Assembly: GCA_002841685.1 (NCBI GenBank)
Contig: PHAM01000011.1
Span: 1 to 37,797 of the forward strand
Direction: 5' to 3'
Source of the DNA: Elusimicrobia bacterium HGW-Elusimicrobia-2
GTDB taxonomy: Bacteria > CG03
DNA length: 37,797 nt
Position numbers and translations under genes: made by a program. Below are positions 8,220 through 16,153 of this stretch, piece after piece (the stretch's first letter is position 1; the number at the start of each line of letters is the position of its first letter). Below the pieces are notes generated by a model, which did no database searches, had not been told where the DNA came from, and saw nothing but the letters and a program-made list of their open reading frames with translations.

Positions 8220-9358
8220 AAAAAACATATTTTCCGGACGGTTTCCCCGCCGGTTTTCTTATAGGCGGCTGCGCCTGCGGTATGAAGAAAGAAGGGAAGG
8301 ATATGGGAGTGATCTTCTGTCCCGGCGGGTTCAAAGCCGTGGGGATCTTCACGAAAAACCGTTTTGCCGCCGCTCCTGTCATCATAAGCCGGAAACATCT
8401 GCCCGGCGGATACGTGCTGGTGGCTAATTCAAAATGCGCGAATGCCGCAACGGGCAAGAGGGGTTTTCGCGACGCTATGGAGATCTGCTCCTTTGCAGCC
8501 CGGCGCTTCGGGGTGAAAGCGGATGAGGTGCTCGTGGCTTCCACCGGCGTTATAGGCGCTTTTCTGCCCGTGGCTAAAATAAAAAAGGGAATAAGCTCAT
8601 TGCAAAAATCCTTCCTGAAAAATGTTCCCGCGCCGAATGATTTCGCCGACAGCATCATGACGACCGACACCATTAGAAAAATATCTTCCTCCGGGAATTT
8701 CTGGGCCTGTGCCAAGGGCTCCGGTATGATAAACCCGGACATGGCCACATTCCTGTGTTTCATTCTCACCGACGCGCGCATAACGCCCGGCATGAGAAAA
8801 ATATTTCGGGAAGAGGCGGATGTTTTCAACAGGATGTCGGTGGACGGTGAAATGTCAACCAATGATTCCGTTTTTTTGATCTCGTCTATGAAAAAAACAA
8901 TTCCCGAACCCGAATTCAGAAAAGGCCTTTCAGCCGTCTGTTCGGACATAGCCGCGAAGATAATAAGCGACGGTGAGGGCAGAAAGAAAGTCATAAAGGT
9001 GAGTGTCTCCGGAGCCAGGACCGAGGCCGAAGCCCGGCGTCTGGCGGATTTTCTCTCTTCGTCCCCGCTTATCAAAACGGCGTTTAACGGCGAAAGCCCG
9101 AACTGGGGCAGGATACTTTCCCGCACGGGAGCCTCGGATGTGGCCATGAACACGGAAAAGCTCGCTGTTTATATATGCGGTCATCTTGTCTACCGCGGCG
9201 GGCCCGTGCGTTTTGACGATAAGAAATTGCGCTCTCTCCTGCGGGAGCAGGAGGTGTCCTTTCAAGTGGATCTTGCGAAAGGACATGGAGAATGTGTTTT
9301 CGCCACAACGGATTTCAGCGAGGAGTATGTTAGAATCAATGCGGGGTACCTGTCATGA
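8216..9358 (+). CDS. argJ: Glutamate N-acetyltransferase / amino-acid acetyltransferase ArgJ
   Basis: ArgJ moves the acetyl group from N-acetylornithine to glutamate and so recycles it; some forms also use acetyl-CoA. It is made as a precursor that cuts itself. The 380-residue protein carries VLVASTGVIGAFLP with Thr110 as the self-cleavage nucleophile that becomes the N-terminus of the beta chain. KGSGMINPDMATFL near 171-184 is another family mark. The usual NSGNANACTG motif reads NSKCANAATG at 71-80, a departure worth noting. Start and stop both overlap the neighbouring genes by 4 bp. Confidence 0.94.
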   Translation: MKKTYFPDGFPAGFLIGGCACGMKKEGKDMGVIFCPGGFKAVGIFTKNRFAAAPVIISRKHLPGGYVLVANSKCANAATGKRGFRDAMEICSFAARRFGVKADEVLVASTGVIGAFLPVAKIKKGISSLQKSFLKNVPAPNDFADSIMTTDTIRKISSSGNFWACAKGSGMINPDMATFLCFILTDARITPGMRKIFREEADVFNRMSVDGEMSTNDSVFLISSMKKTIPEPEFRKGLSAVCSDIAAKIISDGEGRKKVIKVSVSGARTEAEARRLADFLSSSPLIKTAFNGESPNWGRILSRTGASDVAMNTEKLAVYICGHLVYRGGPVRFDDKKLRSLLREQEVSFQVDLAKGHGECVFATTDFSEEYVRINAGYLS

Positions 9359-9978
9359 AAAAAATATCAAAAAAAACAAAGGACATCGTCGTGCCCGTCC
9401 TCACGCGGGGGGCTAAGTGCGATGTTATAAAAGTAGAGGACGCTCTTTCCGGAGAGCAGTTTGACCGGATAGTGGATATCGTCAAATCCGGAGGGATAGC
9501 GATATTCCCGACGGATACGGTTTACGGTATAGGCGCGTCCATCAAATTCAGAGACAGCATTGAGAAGATATACCGCCTTAAAAAAAGGCCCAGGAAAAAA
9601 GAGATTGGTCTGCTCATATCCTCATGGAGGGAATCGTCTCATCTTGTGGGAAGGGTCAGCCAGAGGGTGCGGATGCTGATGAAAGAATACTGGCCGGGCC
9701 CGGTGACGCTCGTTCTTTCATCCCGGGCCGGCACTAAGGCCTTGCGTGTGCCGAACCACAAATTCGCGCTCAAACTCCTTTCGGCTGTCGGGCCCATGGC
9801 TGTCACCTCGGTCAATATTTCGGGAAAGAAACCAGCGAGCGATTTTGGCGATGTTGACATCAATTTTTTAAAAGGCGCGGATATAGCGGTAAAAGAAGAA
9901 AAGCCTCTCAGCGGTCTCCCGTCATCCATTCTGGATCTTACCGGCGGGGAGATAGAAGTTCTCAGAGACCGGGAATAA
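9355..9978 (+). CDS. tsaC: Threonylcarbamoyl-AMP synthase (Sua5/YrdC/TsaC)
   Basis: This enzyme makes threonylcarbamoyl-AMP from threonine, bicarbonate and ATP, the first step of t6A formation at position 37 of ANN-decoding tRNAs. The 207-residue protein consists of the YrdC domain alone, without the C-terminal Sua5 domain. Recognisable are FPTDTVYGIG at 51-60, the basic KKRPRKK segment at 76-82, WPGPVTLVL near 113-121 and TSVNISG at 151-157. An extension of about 30 lysine-rich residues precedes the domain. It overlaps argJ by 4 bp and is followed immediately by the YwlE-like phosphatase, the order seen around ywlC-ywlE in Bacillus. Confidence 0.92.
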   Translation: MKKISKKTKDIVVPVLTRGAKCDVIKVEDALSGEQFDRIVDIVKSGGIAIFPTDTVYGIGASIKFRDSIEKIYRLKKRPRKKEIGLLISSWRESSHLVGRVSQRVRMLMKEYWPGPVTLVLSSRAGTKALRVPNHKFALKLLSAVGPMAVTSVNISGKKPASDFGDVDINFLKGADIAVKEEKPLSGLPSSILDLTGGEIEVLRDRE

Positions 9979-10427
9979 TGCTCTCTCCCGTACTCTTTGT
10001 CTGCACGGGCAACACCTGCCGTTCTGTTATGGCTGAGGGTATTTTCAAAAAAAACGCTCCGGGTTTAAAGGCGTCTTCCGCGGGGACTGCGGCAAATCCG
10101 TCCTATCGCATTTTCGGGGTGCTTGAGGAGATTTTGGATAAAGAGGGCATCCCTTGCAAAAATCATGTGTCAACGCAGGTGACAAAAGAAATACTGGCTG
10201 ATGCCGTTCTTGTGCTGTGCATGGAAGACCGTCATGCGGATTATATAAGAGAAAAATTTCCCTTTGCATCCGGCAAGGTTTTCCTCCTGTCGGAATACGC
10301 CGGAGAAAAAGGGGAAATACCGGATCCCATAGGTTCGGGGAAAGAGTTTTACAGGAAAACTTTTGATACAATATCCGCTCTTGTGATAAAGATAATAAGG
10401 CAACCCGGAGGAAAGCGAAATGTTTGA
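9978..10427 (+). CDS. YwlE-like low-molecular-weight phosphatase, probable protein-arginine phosphatase
   Basis: The 149-residue protein belongs to the low-molecular-weight tyrosine phosphatase fold. Its P-loop reads CTGNTCR (Cys9 to Arg15), followed by S-x-MAE. The general acid is Asp116 in DPIG. In Bacillus YwlE the loop is the same, and its Thr (Thr13 here) is the residue known to favour phospho-arginine; tyrosine-specific enzymes usually have Ile or Leu there. The VST-x-VT-x-E, VFLLSEY and DPIGSG-x-x-x-Y-x-x-T segments also resemble YwlE. Since McsB, the arginine kinase, is encoded at 19800, an arginine phosphatase is the most likely role. YwlE has DPFG where this has DPIG, so specificity should not be taken as proven. 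The gene sits between tsaC and glyA and overlaps glyA by 8 bp. Confidence 0.72.
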   Translation: MLSPVLFVCTGNTCRSVMAEGIFKKNAPGLKASSAGTAANPSYRIFGVLEEILDKEGIPCKNHVSTQVTKEILADAVLVLCMEDRHADYIREKFPFASGKVFLLSEYAGEKGEIPDPIGSGKEFYRKTFDTISALVIKIIRQPGGKRNV

Positions 10428-11664
10428 ACATCTGAAAAACAGCGATAAAGAAGTGTATGACATAATAGAGAGAGAGCACCGCCGTCAGGAGGACAATCTT
10501 GAGATGATAGCATCCGAGAATTTCGCGTCTTTCTCCGTGCTGGAGGCGGCATCGTCTTTTTTCACCAACAAATACGCGGAGGGCTATCCCGGCAAAAGAT
10601 ATTACGGCGGCTGCCTTTACTGCGATGAGATAGAGCTGATGGCCATTGAAAGGTGCAAACGCATTTTCGGCGCCGAGCACGCTAATGTACAGCCGCTTTC
10701 CGGCACAGCCGCGAACATGGCTGTTTATTTCGCCGTTCTGGAACAGGGGGACAGCATCCTGAGCATGGACCTCGCTCACGGCGGGCACCTTTCGCACGGT
10801 CATCCGCTCTCATTTTCAGGACGGTTCTACAAGATCATACCCGCCAAAAACAACTTGGAAACAGGGCTTATAGATTATGAGAGAATGGAAAAACTCGCGT
10901 TGGAAAACAAGCCGAAACTGATAATCTGCGGAGCCTCGGCCTATCCGAGGATCATAGATTTTAAAAGGTACAGGGAAATAGCCGATAAGGCGGGGGCATA
11001 TCTGATGGCGGACATAGCTCACATCGCCGGTCTCGTGGCCGCCGGCGAGCATCCGTCTCCGTTCCCTTTTTGCGATTTTGTCACCACGACCACGCACAAA
11101 ACCCTCAGGGGGCCGAGGGGCGGGGTGATAATGTCGAAAAAAGAGCACGCCGCCATTATTGACCGCCAGGTTTTCCCGGGAATACAGGGAGGCCCGCACA
11201 TGCACATAATAGCCGCCAAGGCCGCGGCTTTCGGCGAAGCCTTAAAGCCGGAATTCCGCAGTTATCAGCGGCAGATTGTGAAAAACAGCAAGGCGCTGGC
11301 GGCAGGCCTTCTGAGAAACGGTTTTACGCTGGTCACCGGAGGAACGGATAATCACATGGTGCTCGTTGATTTAAGGAACAGGAATATGACGGGTAAAACC
11401 GCGCAGAATATTCTTGAAGACGCGGGCATAACCGCCAACAAGAACTCAATTCCCGGCGATCCGGAAAAACCCTTTGTAACATCCGGCATCAGGCTCGGAA
11501 CACCCGCCGTTACAACACGCGGCATGAAGGAAGCGGAAATGACCCGCATCGCCGAATTTATAAACCGGGCGGTGGAAGCGGGTGAAAACAAAAAAGCCCT
11601 CAATGCCATCAGGGATGAAGTGAAAACCATGACGGCGGATTTCCCGATATATAAAAGCGAATGA
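10420..11664 (+). CDS. glyA: Serine hydroxymethyltransferase
   Basis: GlyA interconverts serine and glycine with tetrahydrofolate and is the main source of one-carbon units. The 414-residue protein shows the family blocks in order: [11 protein letters not shown] at 28-38, [15 protein letters not shown] at 50-64, [10 protein letters not shown] near 118-127, [12 protein letters not shown] at 198-209 and [15 protein letters not shown] with Lys227 as the PLP lysine. A strong GGAGG lies 8 nt before the ATG, inside the end of the phosphatase gene. The neighbouring aminotransferase at 183 and glyQS at 20831 also deal with serine or glycine, but there is no sign that they are co-regulated. Confidence 0.97.
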   Translation: MFEHLKNSDKEVYDIIEREHRRQEDNLEMIASENFASFSVLEAASSFFTNKYAEGYPGKRYYGGCLYCDEIELMAIERCKRIFGAEHANVQPLSGTAANMAVYFAVLEQGDSILSMDLAHGGHLSHGHPLSFSGRFYKIIPAKNNLETGLIDYERMEKLALENKPKLIICGASAYPRIIDFKRYREIADKAGAYLMADIAHIAGLVAAGEHPSPFPFCDFVTTTTHKTLRGPRGGVIMSKKEHAAIIDRQVFPGIQGGPHMHIIAAKAAAFGEALKPEFRSYQRQIVKNSKALAAGLLRNGFTLVTGGTDNHMVLVDLRNRNMTGKTAQNILEDAGITANKNSIPGDPEKPFVTSGIRLGTPAVTTRGMKEAEMTRIAEFINRAVEAGENKKALNAIRDEVKTMTADFPIYKSE

Positions 11665-12650
11665 TCTATCTGGCGGCTTTTTTCATACCGATGCTGTTTC
11701 TCCTTATTTTTGAGCCGGCTTTTATCAATTTCGCGGAGAAAAAACGAGTTTACGACAAACCCTCGAGCAGAAAGATACACACCCGCCTGGTTCCTTTGTG
11801 GGGAGGGCTGGGGATATGGATCAGCGTCTGGGCGGGCCTGGCGCTGCTTTATTTCATTTCGGATGAAGTGAAACTTCTGCTTGCCGCGAATTTTTCGGCG
11901 GTCAACGGGGTCTTCCTCGGGAGCCTCATAATACTCATAACCGGCATGGCTGATGACCGCCAGGCGGTCAGTCCGACGGTAAAACTTCTCGCTCAGACAA
12001 TAGCGGTTATGATGGTGCTGATGTACGGGGTGGAGATCACCGGTTTCAAGATACCGTTCATGAATTATGTGATGTTCCCGCGGCTGGGTTCTATAATAAT
12101 CACGGCGCTGTGGATGCTCGCTTTCACCAATGTGATAAATCTTATAGACGGCGTGGACGGCCTCGCCTGCGGCATTTCGGCGATCGCGGCTTTTACCTTT
12201 TCAATTGTGATCATCATTGAGGCGTCTTTCGGCCTTCTTCCCGGCGGCAGTTTTTTTGCGCTGCTTTCTCTTCTCCTTTCCGGCGCCTGCCTGGGTTTCC
12301 TGTATTTTAATTTTCCGCCGGCCGGCGTTTTTCTCGGCGATTCGGGAAGCCTTCTCCTCGGTTTTTTTCTGGGCATAATAGCCATTCAGGGGATGCTCAA
12401 GCTCACCGCCGCCATAGCGCTGGTCATACCGATCATGGTTGTGGCTCTGCCTATTTTTGATGTTGTCTCCGCGATAATAAGGCGCTCCCGCGCGAATGTG
12501 CCCATAATGAGGGCGGATTCGGAGCACATCCACCACAAGCTCCTGAAGGGGGGCTGGTCTTCAAGGGAAGTGTCGCTGCTCATGTACAATCTGACGCTGA
12601 TCCTTTCCATCATCGCGATAATGGCCACAATTTTTTCGATCAAAAGGTAA
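11661..12650 (+). CDS. Polyprenyl-phosphate sugar-1-phosphate transferase, WecA/TagO type
   Basis: This 329-residue integral membrane enzyme of the MraY/WecA superfamily transfers a sugar phosphate, often GlcNAc-1-phosphate, from UDP-sugar to undecaprenyl phosphate and so starts a surface polysaccharide. About ten membrane segments are visible. Motifs include MADD at 96-99, [13 protein letters not shown] at 157-169, FLGDSGS at 224-230 and the HIHH motif at 289-292, which is typical of WecA rather than MraY. The ATG overlaps the glyA stop, and wecB follows with no gap. That pairing supports GlcNAc as substrate with conversion of part of the pool to ManNAc. Confidence 0.9.
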   Translation: MIYLAAFFIPMLFLLIFEPAFINFAEKKRVYDKPSSRKIHTRLVPLWGGLGIWISVWAGLALLYFISDEVKLLLAANFSAVNGVFLGSLIILITGMADDRQAVSPTVKLLAQTIAVMMVLMYGVEITGFKIPFMNYVMFPRLGSIIITALWMLAFTNVINLIDGVDGLACGISAIAAFTFSIVIIIEASFGLLPGGSFFALLSLLLSGACLGFLYFNFPPAGVFLGDSGSLLLGFFLGIIAIQGMLKLTAAIALVIPIMVVALPIFDVVSAIIRRSRANVPIMRADSEHIHHKLLKGGWSSREVSLLMYNLTLILSIIAIMATIFSIKR

Positions 12651-13781
12651 ATGAGAAAAAAAATAATCCTGACTTTCGGTACGAGGCCGGAAGCGATAAA
12701 GATGGCCCCTGTGTACCTGGCGCTAAAAAAAGACAGCGCTTTTTCGGTGAAACTGGCCCTGACAGGGCAGCACAGCGATATGCTGGATGAGGCGCTTGAT
12801 ATCTTCGGCATGAAGCCGGAGTACAATCTTAATATAATGACCGCAGCGCAGAGTCTTGCCGATATCACATCCTCGGCGGTCAAACGCCTGGACGCTGTTT
12901 ATCAAAAAGAAAAGCCGGACATGGTGCTCGTCCATGGCGACACATCAACGACATTCGCCTCGGCGCTGGCGGCTTTTTACAATGGTATTCCATCAGCGCA
13001 TGTGGAAGCCGGCCTGAGGACGGGTGATAAGAATGAGCCCTTTCCCGAGGAGCTGAACAGGGTGTTAACCGACAGCATCTCGGATATACTGTTTCCGCCC
13101 ACGAAAGGAGCTCTGCGCAACATCAAAAGAGAGGGGCTGCGGCCGGCGCTTGTTTCGGTGACGGGAAACACCATAGTTGACGCGGCGGGCATGATATCCC
13201 GGGATGAGAGTGCCGTGACAGATTCAGTCCGTCGTCTGGCGGAAAAGCCGTTTGTGCTTTTTACAATGCACAGGAGAGAGTCGTGGGGAAAACCCATGGA
13301 GGGTGTTTTTGATTTTTTGAAAAAGTATTTTACATCCGCGAGGGGCGTGAATGTCGTTTATCCGGTGCACCCCAATCCGGCCGTTAAAAACACGGCCGAA
13401 AAAATTCTGGGGCTTTCCGATAATATTATTTTAACCGCGCCGCTTAATTACCGCGACCTTATTTATCTTTTGAAAAACTGCCTTTTCGCGGTGACGGATT
13501 CAGGCGGCATACAGGAAGAGGCTCTTGTTTTCGGTAAGAAAGTCGTGCTTTTGAGAGAACGCACGGAGCGGCCGGAGGGTGTCACCGCGGGCTTTGTTAA
13601 AGTCGCGGGGACGGCTCCCTCAAAAATCCGCTCGTGCATCAGCGGACTGCTGAAAGACAGTGCCGCCAAAAAAACTTTCAGGAATCCTTACGGCGACGGC
13701 AGGGCTTCCGAGCGGATAGTCAGGGCGCTGCGGAAGTATTTTGAGCTTCCTGCTACAACGCGAATCAGGGATTTTGAATAA
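12651..13781 (+). CDS. wecB: UDP-N-acetylglucosamine 2-epimerase (non-hydrolysing)
   Basis: WecB interconverts UDP-GlcNAc and UDP-ManNAc for surface glycans. The 376-residue protein has the GT-B fold signatures: FGTRPEAIKMAP at 9-20, VHGDTSTTFA at 94-103, HVEAGLRTGD at 117-126, PFPEELNR at 130-137, TMHRRES at 205-211 and DSGGIQEEA at 283-291. It begins directly after the stop codon of the WecA-type gene. No dehydrogenase or glycosyltransferase genes follow, so the final polymer cannot be named. Confidence 0.95.
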   Translation: MRKKIILTFGTRPEAIKMAPVYLALKKDSAFSVKLALTGQHSDMLDEALDIFGMKPEYNLNIMTAAQSLADITSSAVKRLDAVYQKEKPDMVLVHGDTSTTFASALAAFYNGIPSAHVEAGLRTGDKNEPFPEELNRVLTDSISDILFPPTKGALRNIKREGLRPALVSVTGNTIVDAAGMISRDESAVTDSVRRLAEKPFVLFTMHRRESWGKPMEGVFDFLKKYFTSARGVNVVYPVHPNPAVKNTAEKILGLSDNIILTAPLNYRDLIYLLKNCLFAVTDSGGIQEEALVFGKKVVLLRERTERPEGVTAGFVKVAGTAPSKIRSCISGLLKDSAAKKTFRNPYGDGRASERIVRALRKYFELPATTRIRDFE

Positions 13782-13792
13782 GGGGGATGATT

Positions 13793-14221
13793 ATGAACAA
13801 CAGATGGGTCATAAAGGTAGCGGCGCTGGCGGCGGTCATGCTTTTTCCTTTGTTCCTGCGCGCGCAGGATGTGAGGGAACTGATGAGAGAAAAAAAATGG
13901 ACTGCCGCAAGGGCGCGGTGCGAGGAACTCCTTAAAGAGAATCCTTCGGACGCGGGGCTTCTGATAAGCGCGGGGATATGCGCTGTCAATCAGAGGAATT
14001 ATGCCGCGGCGATAGAACATCTTTCGCGCGCCTCGGAAATAAGTCCGAAAAAATTCCTCCCGGCTTATCTCCTGGGAGTGATATACGAGGAGACGGGTAA
14101 TCTGTATAAAGCCCGCGCGTATTTTGAGAAGGCTCTTAAAAACGCAAAAGATAAAAAAGCCAAGGACCGCGCCGAGAAACATCTGGACAATGTTTCTGAG
14201 GCCATCGGGGAGGGAAGATGA
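13793..14221 (+). CDS. Secreted or periplasmic TPR protein
   Basis: This small protein of 142 residues has an N-terminal signal peptide (hydrophobic stretch to about 22, likely cleavage near LRA-QD) followed by about three tetratricopeptide repeats covering most of the rest, for example the KFLPAYLLGVIYEETGNLYK region. Such repeats usually bind partner proteins. Of two ATG codons, 13787 and 13793, the second is chosen because the GGGGG ribosome-binding site (13782-13786) is 6 nt away from it and adjoins the first. The gene follows wecB and overlaps the lipoprotein gene by 4 bp, so the two products may act together in the envelope. Confidence 0.75.
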   Translation: MNNRWVIKVAALAAVMLFPLFLRAQDVRELMREKKWTAARARCEELLKENPSDAGLLISAGICAVNQRNYAAAIEHLSRASEISPKKFLPAYLLGVIYEETGNLYKARAYFEKALKNAKDKKAKDRAEKHLDNVSEAIGEGR

Positions 14222-14784
14222 AACTCAATTCATGGGGGATCCCCGCGGCGCTTTCTTTTTCGCTGATCTGCGGCTGTTATCCGCGGGCCAACTGGAAAAA
14301 AGATTATGATTATAAAAGCCTGCGCAATATAGCCGTTGCCCGTCTTGACAGCCCGGAAGATAACGCCTCCTCCGGCGGAGCCGTGAGGGATATGATATCA
14401 AGCTATCTCATCGAGAGCGGCGTCAAGGTCGTGGATTCCAAGGTCTTTGATAAGATGATGCAGAATGCCGCCCCGAAGAGCGACGCACTCTTCGCTCAGA
14501 TCGGCAATCTCGCCGGAGCCGATGCCATTATAGACGGGAGCGTCCTGCGCTGGCAGGAAGAGAAGGAAGAGCGGGTTTATTACACCGGCCCCGACGGAAA
14601 AGTCTCTTATGAGACGGCTTTTTACAACGCCAAAGTTGATATCACCCTTCGGCTGATAGATGTGAAAACGGGAGAAGTCGTGTGGGCAAACAGTGATTCC
14701 TACGAATCTTTTGACATAAGGCACACGATGGAAAGCGCGGTTTACACGACGATGCGGCCGCTGAAAAAACTGCTGCTCGATTAG
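14218..14784 (+). CDS. CsgG/LpoB-like lipoprotein
   Basis: The 188-residue protein has a signal sequence ending in LICGC, a slightly unusual lipobox with Cys20 as the probable lipidated residue. The mature part looks like the CsgG/LpoB/GNA1162 group: an opening IAVARLDSP strand, GADAIIDGSVL near 99-109, and LRLIDVKTGEVVWA near 143-157, which is the most typical stretch. These proteins are periplasm-facing lipoproteins linked to secretion pores or to activation of peptidoglycan synthases. Function here is unknown. It ends the eleven-gene operon that begins with sppA. Confidence 0.65.
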   Translation: MKLNSWGIPAALSFSLICGCYPRANWKKDYDYKSLRNIAVARLDSPEDNASSGGAVRDMISSYLIESGVKVVDSKVFDKMMQNAAPKSDALFAQIGNLAGADAIIDGSVLRWQEEKEERVYYTGPDGKVSYETAFYNAKVDITLRLIDVKTGEVVWANSDSYESFDIRHTMESAVYTTMRPLKKLLLD

Positions 14785-14786
14785 AG

Positions 14787-14802
14787 TTGTCCTTGCGGAC
14801 AA
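14787..14802. terminator. Short hairpin after the lipoprotein gene
   Basis: TTGTCC and GGACAA form a perfect 6-bp stem around a TTGC loop 2 bp after the stop codon. No T-run follows, so it is at best a weak terminator or an mRNA 3' end stabiliser before rnpB. Confidence 0.35.
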
Positions 14803-14822
14803 ATTAGCTAAAACCGCGGCTG

Positions 14823-14851
14823 TTGCATATTAGGGTTTTTTTTTATATTTT
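14823..14851 (+). promoter_or_regulatory. Probable rnpB promoter
   Basis: TTGCAT (14823-14828) lies 17 bp before TATTTT (14846-14851) or 15 bp before TATATT (14844-14849). Either places the start near 14856, where the first paired base of RNase P RNA is expected. The spacer is a T-rich run. Confidence 0.5.
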
Positions 14852-14855
14852 AGCA

Positions 14856-15162
14856 GGGGAGATGATTCGGACGGCCGCCCGCTCAGGCGGGAGGAAAGTC
14901 CGGACTTCACAGAGCACGGCATCCGCCGAAAGGCGGAGGTCCGCCGAAAGGCGGATACGGAAAGTGGCACAGAAACCAGGTACGGGCCCGCATAATGCGG
15001 GTGCCGTAGTGAAAAGGCTAAACCCTGCCGGAAGCAAGGCCAAGCAGTCCCGTTGTTTTTCTTCGCGGAAAAACGCAAGCTGCTCGTTTGGAATACGGGA
15101 CGGGTAGGCCGCATAGATGAATGGCCGTTAGAACAGAATCCGGCTTATGGAATCATCTCCCC
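14856..15162 (+). ncRNA. rnpB: RNase P RNA, reduced bacterial type A
   Basis: RNase P RNA is the catalytic subunit that trims tRNA 5' leaders. The ends GGGGAGATGATTC (14856-14868) and GAATCATCTCCCC (15150-15162) pair as P1. The conserved GAGGAAAGTCCGGAC core is at 14891-14905, GCAAGGCCAAGCAG follows P10-P12, and ACGGGTAGGCC and AGAACAGAATCCGGCTTAT mark the 3' core. At about 307 nt it is short. The segment between P12 and the GCAAGGCC core is only GTGAAAAGGCTAAACCC-like, so P13 and P14 seem absent. TAGGCCGC runs straight into ATAGATGAATGG, so P18 seems absent too. P8 and P9 are two identical 16-nt hairpins with GAAA loops (14922-14937, 14940-14955). Confidence 0.93.
14922..14955 (+). repeat. 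Duplicated hairpin inside rnpB (P8/P9)
   Basis: The 16-mer TCCGCCGAAAGGCGGA, a 6-bp stem with GAAA tetraloop, occurs twice with a GG spacer. By position these are helices P8 and P9 of RNase P RNA. Confidence 0.75.
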
Positions 15163-15181
15163 CGAGAATAAAGGAGGAAAA

Positions 15182-15565
15182 ATGGGAAGGGATATGGTAA
15201 ATCTGATTTTCATCAGCGTCATCCTTTTTTTGTCTTTGTGGGAAACGGCGGGAATATATTTGGCCCGGACAAGGGGCTTGACGCGCAATGTTTCAAGGCT
15301 GCTCACGCATTCTCTCATCCTCACCTTTTCGGTTGTGGCCCTGATACAGATCCTTTTCTGGGAAGACGCCCTGAACTCTCTTTTCAGGCAGACCGTCGCG
15401 GCTCCGGTGGCGGCGGTTCTGTTTTTCATGTTTGTCCTGTCATTCGCCGAGTCTTTCTCAGCCGCGAAAGCGAGATTGACAGGCCTGACAAAGAATATTT
15501 CAAGAACACTCACTCATGGAATCATATGCGTTCTGGTTGGCGCTCTCTTTTTCAGAATCATCTGA
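15182..15565 (+). CDS. Small membrane protein with internal duplication
   Basis: This 127-residue protein is not recognised. It appears to have four membrane segments. The start ATG at 15182 is chosen because AAGGAGG (15171-15177) stands 4 nt upstream; the open frame extends back into rnpB but that part is not plausible coding sequence. The two halves share a motif at the loop before membrane segments two and four: GLTRNVSRLLTHSLI in the first half and GLTKNISRTLTHGII in the second. This suggests duplication of a two-helix unit. The gene begins only 19 bp after rnpB, so it may be transcribed by read-through. Confidence 0.75.
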   Translation: MGRDMVNLIFISVILFLSLWETAGIYLARTRGLTRNVSRLLTHSLILTFSVVALIQILFWEDALNSLFRQTVAAPVAAVLFFMFVLSFAESFSAAKARLTGLTKNISRTLTHGIICVLVGALFFRII

Positions 15566-15588
15566 TTTTGTCCCCACAGGCTTCTGTT

Positions 15589-15617
15589 TTTACATCTTGC
15601 GCGGGTTTTGAAATTAT
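15589..15617 (+). promoter_or_regulatory. Possible promoter of the RRM gene
   Basis: TTTACA (15589-15594) and AATTAT (15612-15617) are 17 bp apart. The -10 box matches consensus at four of six positions. A leader of about 25 nt with a good ribosome-binding site would follow. Confidence 0.35.
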
Positions 15618-15650
15618 GTTAACATTTCGCAGTTTTTAAGGAGGTTCAGG

Positions 15651-15902
15651 ATGAACATTTATGTTGGTAATTTGGCATGGGGTATGGCGGACGAAGACTT
15701 GAAGAGCGCTTTTGAAGAGTTCGGCGAAGTCACTTCCGCGGTGGTCATTAAAGACAAATTCACGGGACGCTCAAGAGGTTTCGGATTTGTTGAGATGACT
15801 TCAGAAGAAGCGGGCGACAAGGCTATTGCCGCTCTTAACGGAAAAGATCTGAAGGGAAGAGAGGTTAAAGTAAACAAAGCAAAACCCCGCGAAGAGAGAT
15901 AA
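15651..15902 (+). CDS. RRM-domain RNA-binding protein
   Basis: This 83-residue protein is a single RNA recognition motif. RNP2 is IYVGNL at 3-8 and RNP1 is RGFGFVEM near 42-49, with aromatic residues in the positions that stack on RNA bases. It resembles the small cold-inducible Rbp proteins of cyanobacteria and similar proteins in many candidate phyla. The C-terminus is short and basic without the Gly-rich tail found in some relatives. AAGGAGG (15638-15644) lies 6 nt before the ATG. It stands alone, with a promoter upstream and a hairpin terminator downstream. Its RNA targets cannot be deduced. Confidence 0.92.
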   Translation: MNIYVGNLAWGMADEDLKSAFEEFGEVTSAVVIKDKFTGRSRGFGFVEMTSEEAGDKAIAALNGKDLKGREVKVNKAKPREER

Positions 15903-15957
15903 ATTTTCGCGCGACACATATTTCGTAACACAAGGTTTACACCGTTTGTTTGAAATG

Positions 15958-15987
15958 CCGCGGAGAGGAATAATATCTTCTCCGCGG
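15958..15987 (+). terminator. Hairpin terminator after the RRM gene
   Basis: CCGCGGAGA (15958-15966) and TCTCCGCGG (15979-15987) form a perfect 9-bp GC-rich stem with a 12-nt loop, followed by TTGTGTCATTT. The T-run is interrupted, so it is a weak intrinsic terminator. A smaller stem, GGGCTT/AAGCCC at 16001-16018, follows. Confidence 0.55.
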
Positions 15988-16123
15988 TTGTGTCATTTAC
16001 GGGCTTGTTCAAAAGCCCTCATCATTTTCACTTTCCGCAATTCCTGAATTTCACACAAATTCCGCGATCTAAATAATTGTCTCCGGATACCGTCTGAGGC
16101 AATGTCTTATTCTGTTAAAAATC

Positions 16124-16147
16124 CGGTTAATTTTTCGGTTAATTTTT
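16124..16147. repeat. 12-bp perfect tandem duplication upstream of the phosphodiesterase gene
   Basis: CGGTTAATTTTT occurs twice head to tail (16124-16135 and 16136-16147), ending 6 bp before the predicted -35 region. The stretch 15903-16190 contains this repeat, the terminator hairpins and the promoter, with no gene visible. Confidence 0.6.
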
Positions 16148-16153
16148 CGCGGC

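Noticed and set aside
8116-9153. Long open frame of 345 codons on the minus strand
   Set aside because: It lies entirely opposite argC and argJ, whose products carry clear family motifs. The translation has no recognisable domain and is biased as expected for an antisense frame.
9978-10427. Arsenate reductase (ArsC) or plain tyrosine phosphatase as the identity
   Set aside because: The P-loop CTGNTCR and the DPIG acid loop fit the YwlE group better; ArsC would show extra redox cysteines at the C-terminal side, which are not seen. A tyrosine phosphatase remains possible.
14922-14955. Repeat pair that could suggest a CRISPR or REP unit
   Set aside because: There are only two copies with a 2-nt spacer, inside RNase P RNA, at the places of helices P8 and P9.
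15053-15181. Extension of the small membrane protein upstream into rnpB
   Set aside because: These bases form the P16/P17 and 3' core of RNase P RNA, and a strong AAGGAGG supports the ATG at 15182.
16001-16018. GGGCTT/AAGCCC stem as a separate terminator
   Set aside because: The stem is only 6 bp and no T-run follows; the 9-bp stem at 15958-15987 is the better candidate.
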